DNA of 35,051 bases from the NCBI GenBank assembly GCA_021850555.1, contig JAJZLX010000540.1, positions 1-35,051 on the forward strand, read 5' to 3'. Position 1 is the first letter of the stretch. Each line of letters starts with the position of its first letter. Source of the stretch: Pseudomonadota bacterium (GTDB lineage: Bacteria > Pseudomonadota > Gammaproteobacteria > Steroidobacterales > Steroidobacteraceae). A model generated the notes under the pieces. It saw only the letters and a list, made by a program, of their open reading frames with translations, was not told the origin of the DNA and ran no database searches. Position numbers and translations under genes: made by a program. Shown one piece after another: positions 34,057-35,051 of this stretch.

Positions 34057-34075
34057 GGCTCCTCTTCGAGGAGCC
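34057..34075 (+). terminator. Hairpin after glutamate dehydrogenase
   Basis: A perfect 8-bp stem GGCTCCTC / GAGGAGCC with loop TTC lies 45 nt after the stop codon and before gpmA. No T-run follows. It probably marks the end of the gdhB transcript or stabilises it. Confidence 0.45.
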
Positions 34076-34112
34076 CCGTCCGTGAATCTGAATTCGAGCC
34101 TCAGGTGCCAGA

Positions 34113-34862
34113 ATGCCCGGAAAGCTGATCCTCGTCCGCCACGGCCAGAGTCTCTGGAACATCGAAAACCTGTTCACCGGCTGGACCGACATCGACCTGG
34201 CCCCCGCGGGCCGCGAGGAGGCCGAGCGGGCCGGCCGCCAGCTCGTGGAGGAGAAAATCCAGGTCGACATCGCGTTCACCTCCGTGCTGAAGCGGGCGAT
34301 CCGCACGCTGTGGATCATGCTCGATGTGATGGATCGGATGTGGATCCCGGTGGAGCGCTCCTGGCGCTTGAACGAGCGGCATTACGGGGCGCTGCAGGGA
34401 CTCGACAAGGCACAGACCGTGGAGCGCCATGGCGCGGCGCAGGTCAAGATCTGGCGCCGCAGCTACGACATTCCGCCGCCGCCGCTCGCCACCGACGATC
34501 CGCGCCATCCGCGCTTCGATCCCCGATATGCCGACGTGCCAACCGACGAGCTGCCGTCGGCGGAGTCGCTGAAGGACACCCTGGCGCGGGTGCTGCCGTA
34601 CTGGCACGCGCGCATCGCGCCGGAGGTGCGCGCAGGCCGCAATGTGCTGGTTGCCGCGCACGGCAACAGCCTGCGCGCGATGGTGAAGATGCTCGACGAG
34701 GTATCCGAGAGCGACATCGTGGAGCTCAACATCCCGACGGGCATACCGCTGGTCTACGAGCTCGATGCGCAGCTCAAGCCCCTCGGCAGCCGCTACCTGG
34801 GCGATCCGGAAATCGCCGCCGCCGCCGCCGAAGCCGTCAGGCGCCAGACCGAGAAGCGCTGA
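34113..34862 (+). CDS. gpmA: 2,3-bisphosphoglycerate-dependent phosphoglycerate mutase
   Basis: It interconverts 3- and 2-phosphoglycerate in glycolysis and gluconeogenesis. The 249 residues have the phosphohistidine motif [10 protein letters not shown] (His 10), [34 protein letters not shown] with the catalytic Glu, and the second histidine in [12 protein letters not shown] (His 183). [12 protein letters not shown] is the family C-terminal signature. Length equals the E. coli enzyme (250). The ribosome site (AGGTG before the ATG at 34113) is moderate. It stands alone on the plus strand, after the gdhB hairpin. Gluconeogenic need during growth on amino acids or glycerol fits the rest of the window. 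Confidence 0.96.
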   Translation: MPGKLILVRHGQSLWNIENLFTGWTDIDLAPAGREEAERAGRQLVEEKIQVDIAFTSVLKRAIRTLWIMLDVMDRMWIPVERSWRLNERHYGALQGLDKAQTVERHGAAQVKIWRRSYDIPPPPLATDDPRHPRFDPRYADVPTDELPSAESLKDTLARVLPYWHARIAPEVRAGRNVLVAAHGNSLRAMVKMLDEVSESDIVELNIPTGIPLVYELDAQLKPLGSRYLGDPEIAAAAAEAVRRQTEKR

Positions 34863-34873
34863 CGTCAACCGGA

Positions 34874-35051
34874 TCAGGCCGCCCAGCGGTCGTAGCGCCC
34901 CTGGAACTCCTCGGCCAGCGCGCTCATGTGCCGGCTGACCGCCTGGATGTCCGGCACGATCAGGCGCATGGCCTTCGAGGCGTGCAGGCTGAAAGGCATG
35001 TCGCTCCCGTCCTGGATCGGCTTGACATCCACCGCGAATCCCTCCGTCTCG
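34874..35051 (-). CDS. Partial gene, RraB-like C-terminus
   Basis: Only the last 58 codons are inside the window. They read EGFAVDVKPIQDGSDMPFSL, then HASKAMRLIVPDIQAVSRHM and SALAEEFQGRYDRWAA before a TGA. The pattern of a beta strand, a helix over ALAEEFxGxYDxW and an end directly after Trp resembles the C-terminal part of the ribonuclease E inhibitor RraB / DUF695-like family, in which the end reads EYDGW. The similarity is short, and Arg replaces the usual Gly. Transcription is convergent with gpmA, with 11 bp between the stops. Confidence 0.45.
   Translation of the reverse strand, partial: ETEGFAVDVKPIQDGSDMPFSLHASKAMRLIVPDIQAVSRHMSALAEEFQGRYDRWAA

Noticed and set aside
1..35051. CRISPR array, tRNA or rRNA genes, intact prophage or defence island
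   Set aside because: No regularly spaced repeats, no cloverleaf or rRNA signatures and no phage or defence proteins were seen in any frame.

Overview
The window reads as chromosomal DNA of a GC-rich gammaproteobacterium. The support is the company of genes: a ~180 kDa NAD-specific glutamate dehydrogenase, FdxA-type 7Fe ferredoxin, XerD, HrpA, ZapE/AFG1-like ATPase, a glp operon, HPPD and a fused IcmF mutase. A member of the Xanthomonadales/Nevskiales/Steroidobacterales neighbourhood would fit, but this is inference from gene content. No tRNA, rRNA, CRISPR array or intact transposon was seen.

Layout. 1-1079 is a small graveyard: an AT-rich island, a frameshifted BrnA-like antitoxin remnant (+), an orphan Phd/YefM antitoxin (-), and the decayed 3' end of an IS256-family transposase (-) that touches the stop codon of glpF. 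1079-5171 is a glpD-glpK-glpF operon (-) for glycerol uptake and oxidation. 5535-9584 holds a periplasmic-sensor diguanylate cyclase, a zinc-ribbon Nudix hydrolase, fdxA and, convergent, xerD. 9840-10670 is a PlsC-type acyltransferase whose 3' end overlaps the convergent icmF.

10597-21959 is the metabolic core. icmF (-) is divergent from a TetR gene that leads a + strand series: TetR, acetyl-CoA acetyltransferase, short-chain (3-hydroxyacyl-CoA-type) dehydrogenase, ETF-ubiquinone oxidoreductase, acetoacetyl-CoA synthetase and ZapE. Together these can activate acetoacetate, cleave it to acetyl-CoA, isomerise isobutyryl-/butyryl-CoA and pass acyl-CoA dehydrogenase electrons to quinone. A CGGTAG-N5-CTACCG inverted repeat lies over the predicted icmF start site. 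Between thiolase and dehydrogenase (16325-16463) the DNA is almost completely made of consecutive hairpins, the strongest candidate here for an undescribed structured RNA or a new intergenic repeat.

21910-24143 holds an O-methyltransferase divergent from a second TetR gene with a near-perfect 10-bp inverted repeat between them, a possible small ORF carrying a run of 13 G, and a proline-rich exported protein. 24195-29022 is hpd-hrpA (-). A 16-bp perfect palindrome sits against the hpd -10 box, and a divergent TATAAT lies 11 nt before the glutamate dehydrogenase ATG. 34113-34862 is gpmA, and the window ends inside a - strand gene of RraB-like appearance. HPPD (tyrosine catabolism, which ends in fumarate and acetoacetate) and the acetoacetate genes make metabolic sense as neighbours, but a shared regulon is inference.
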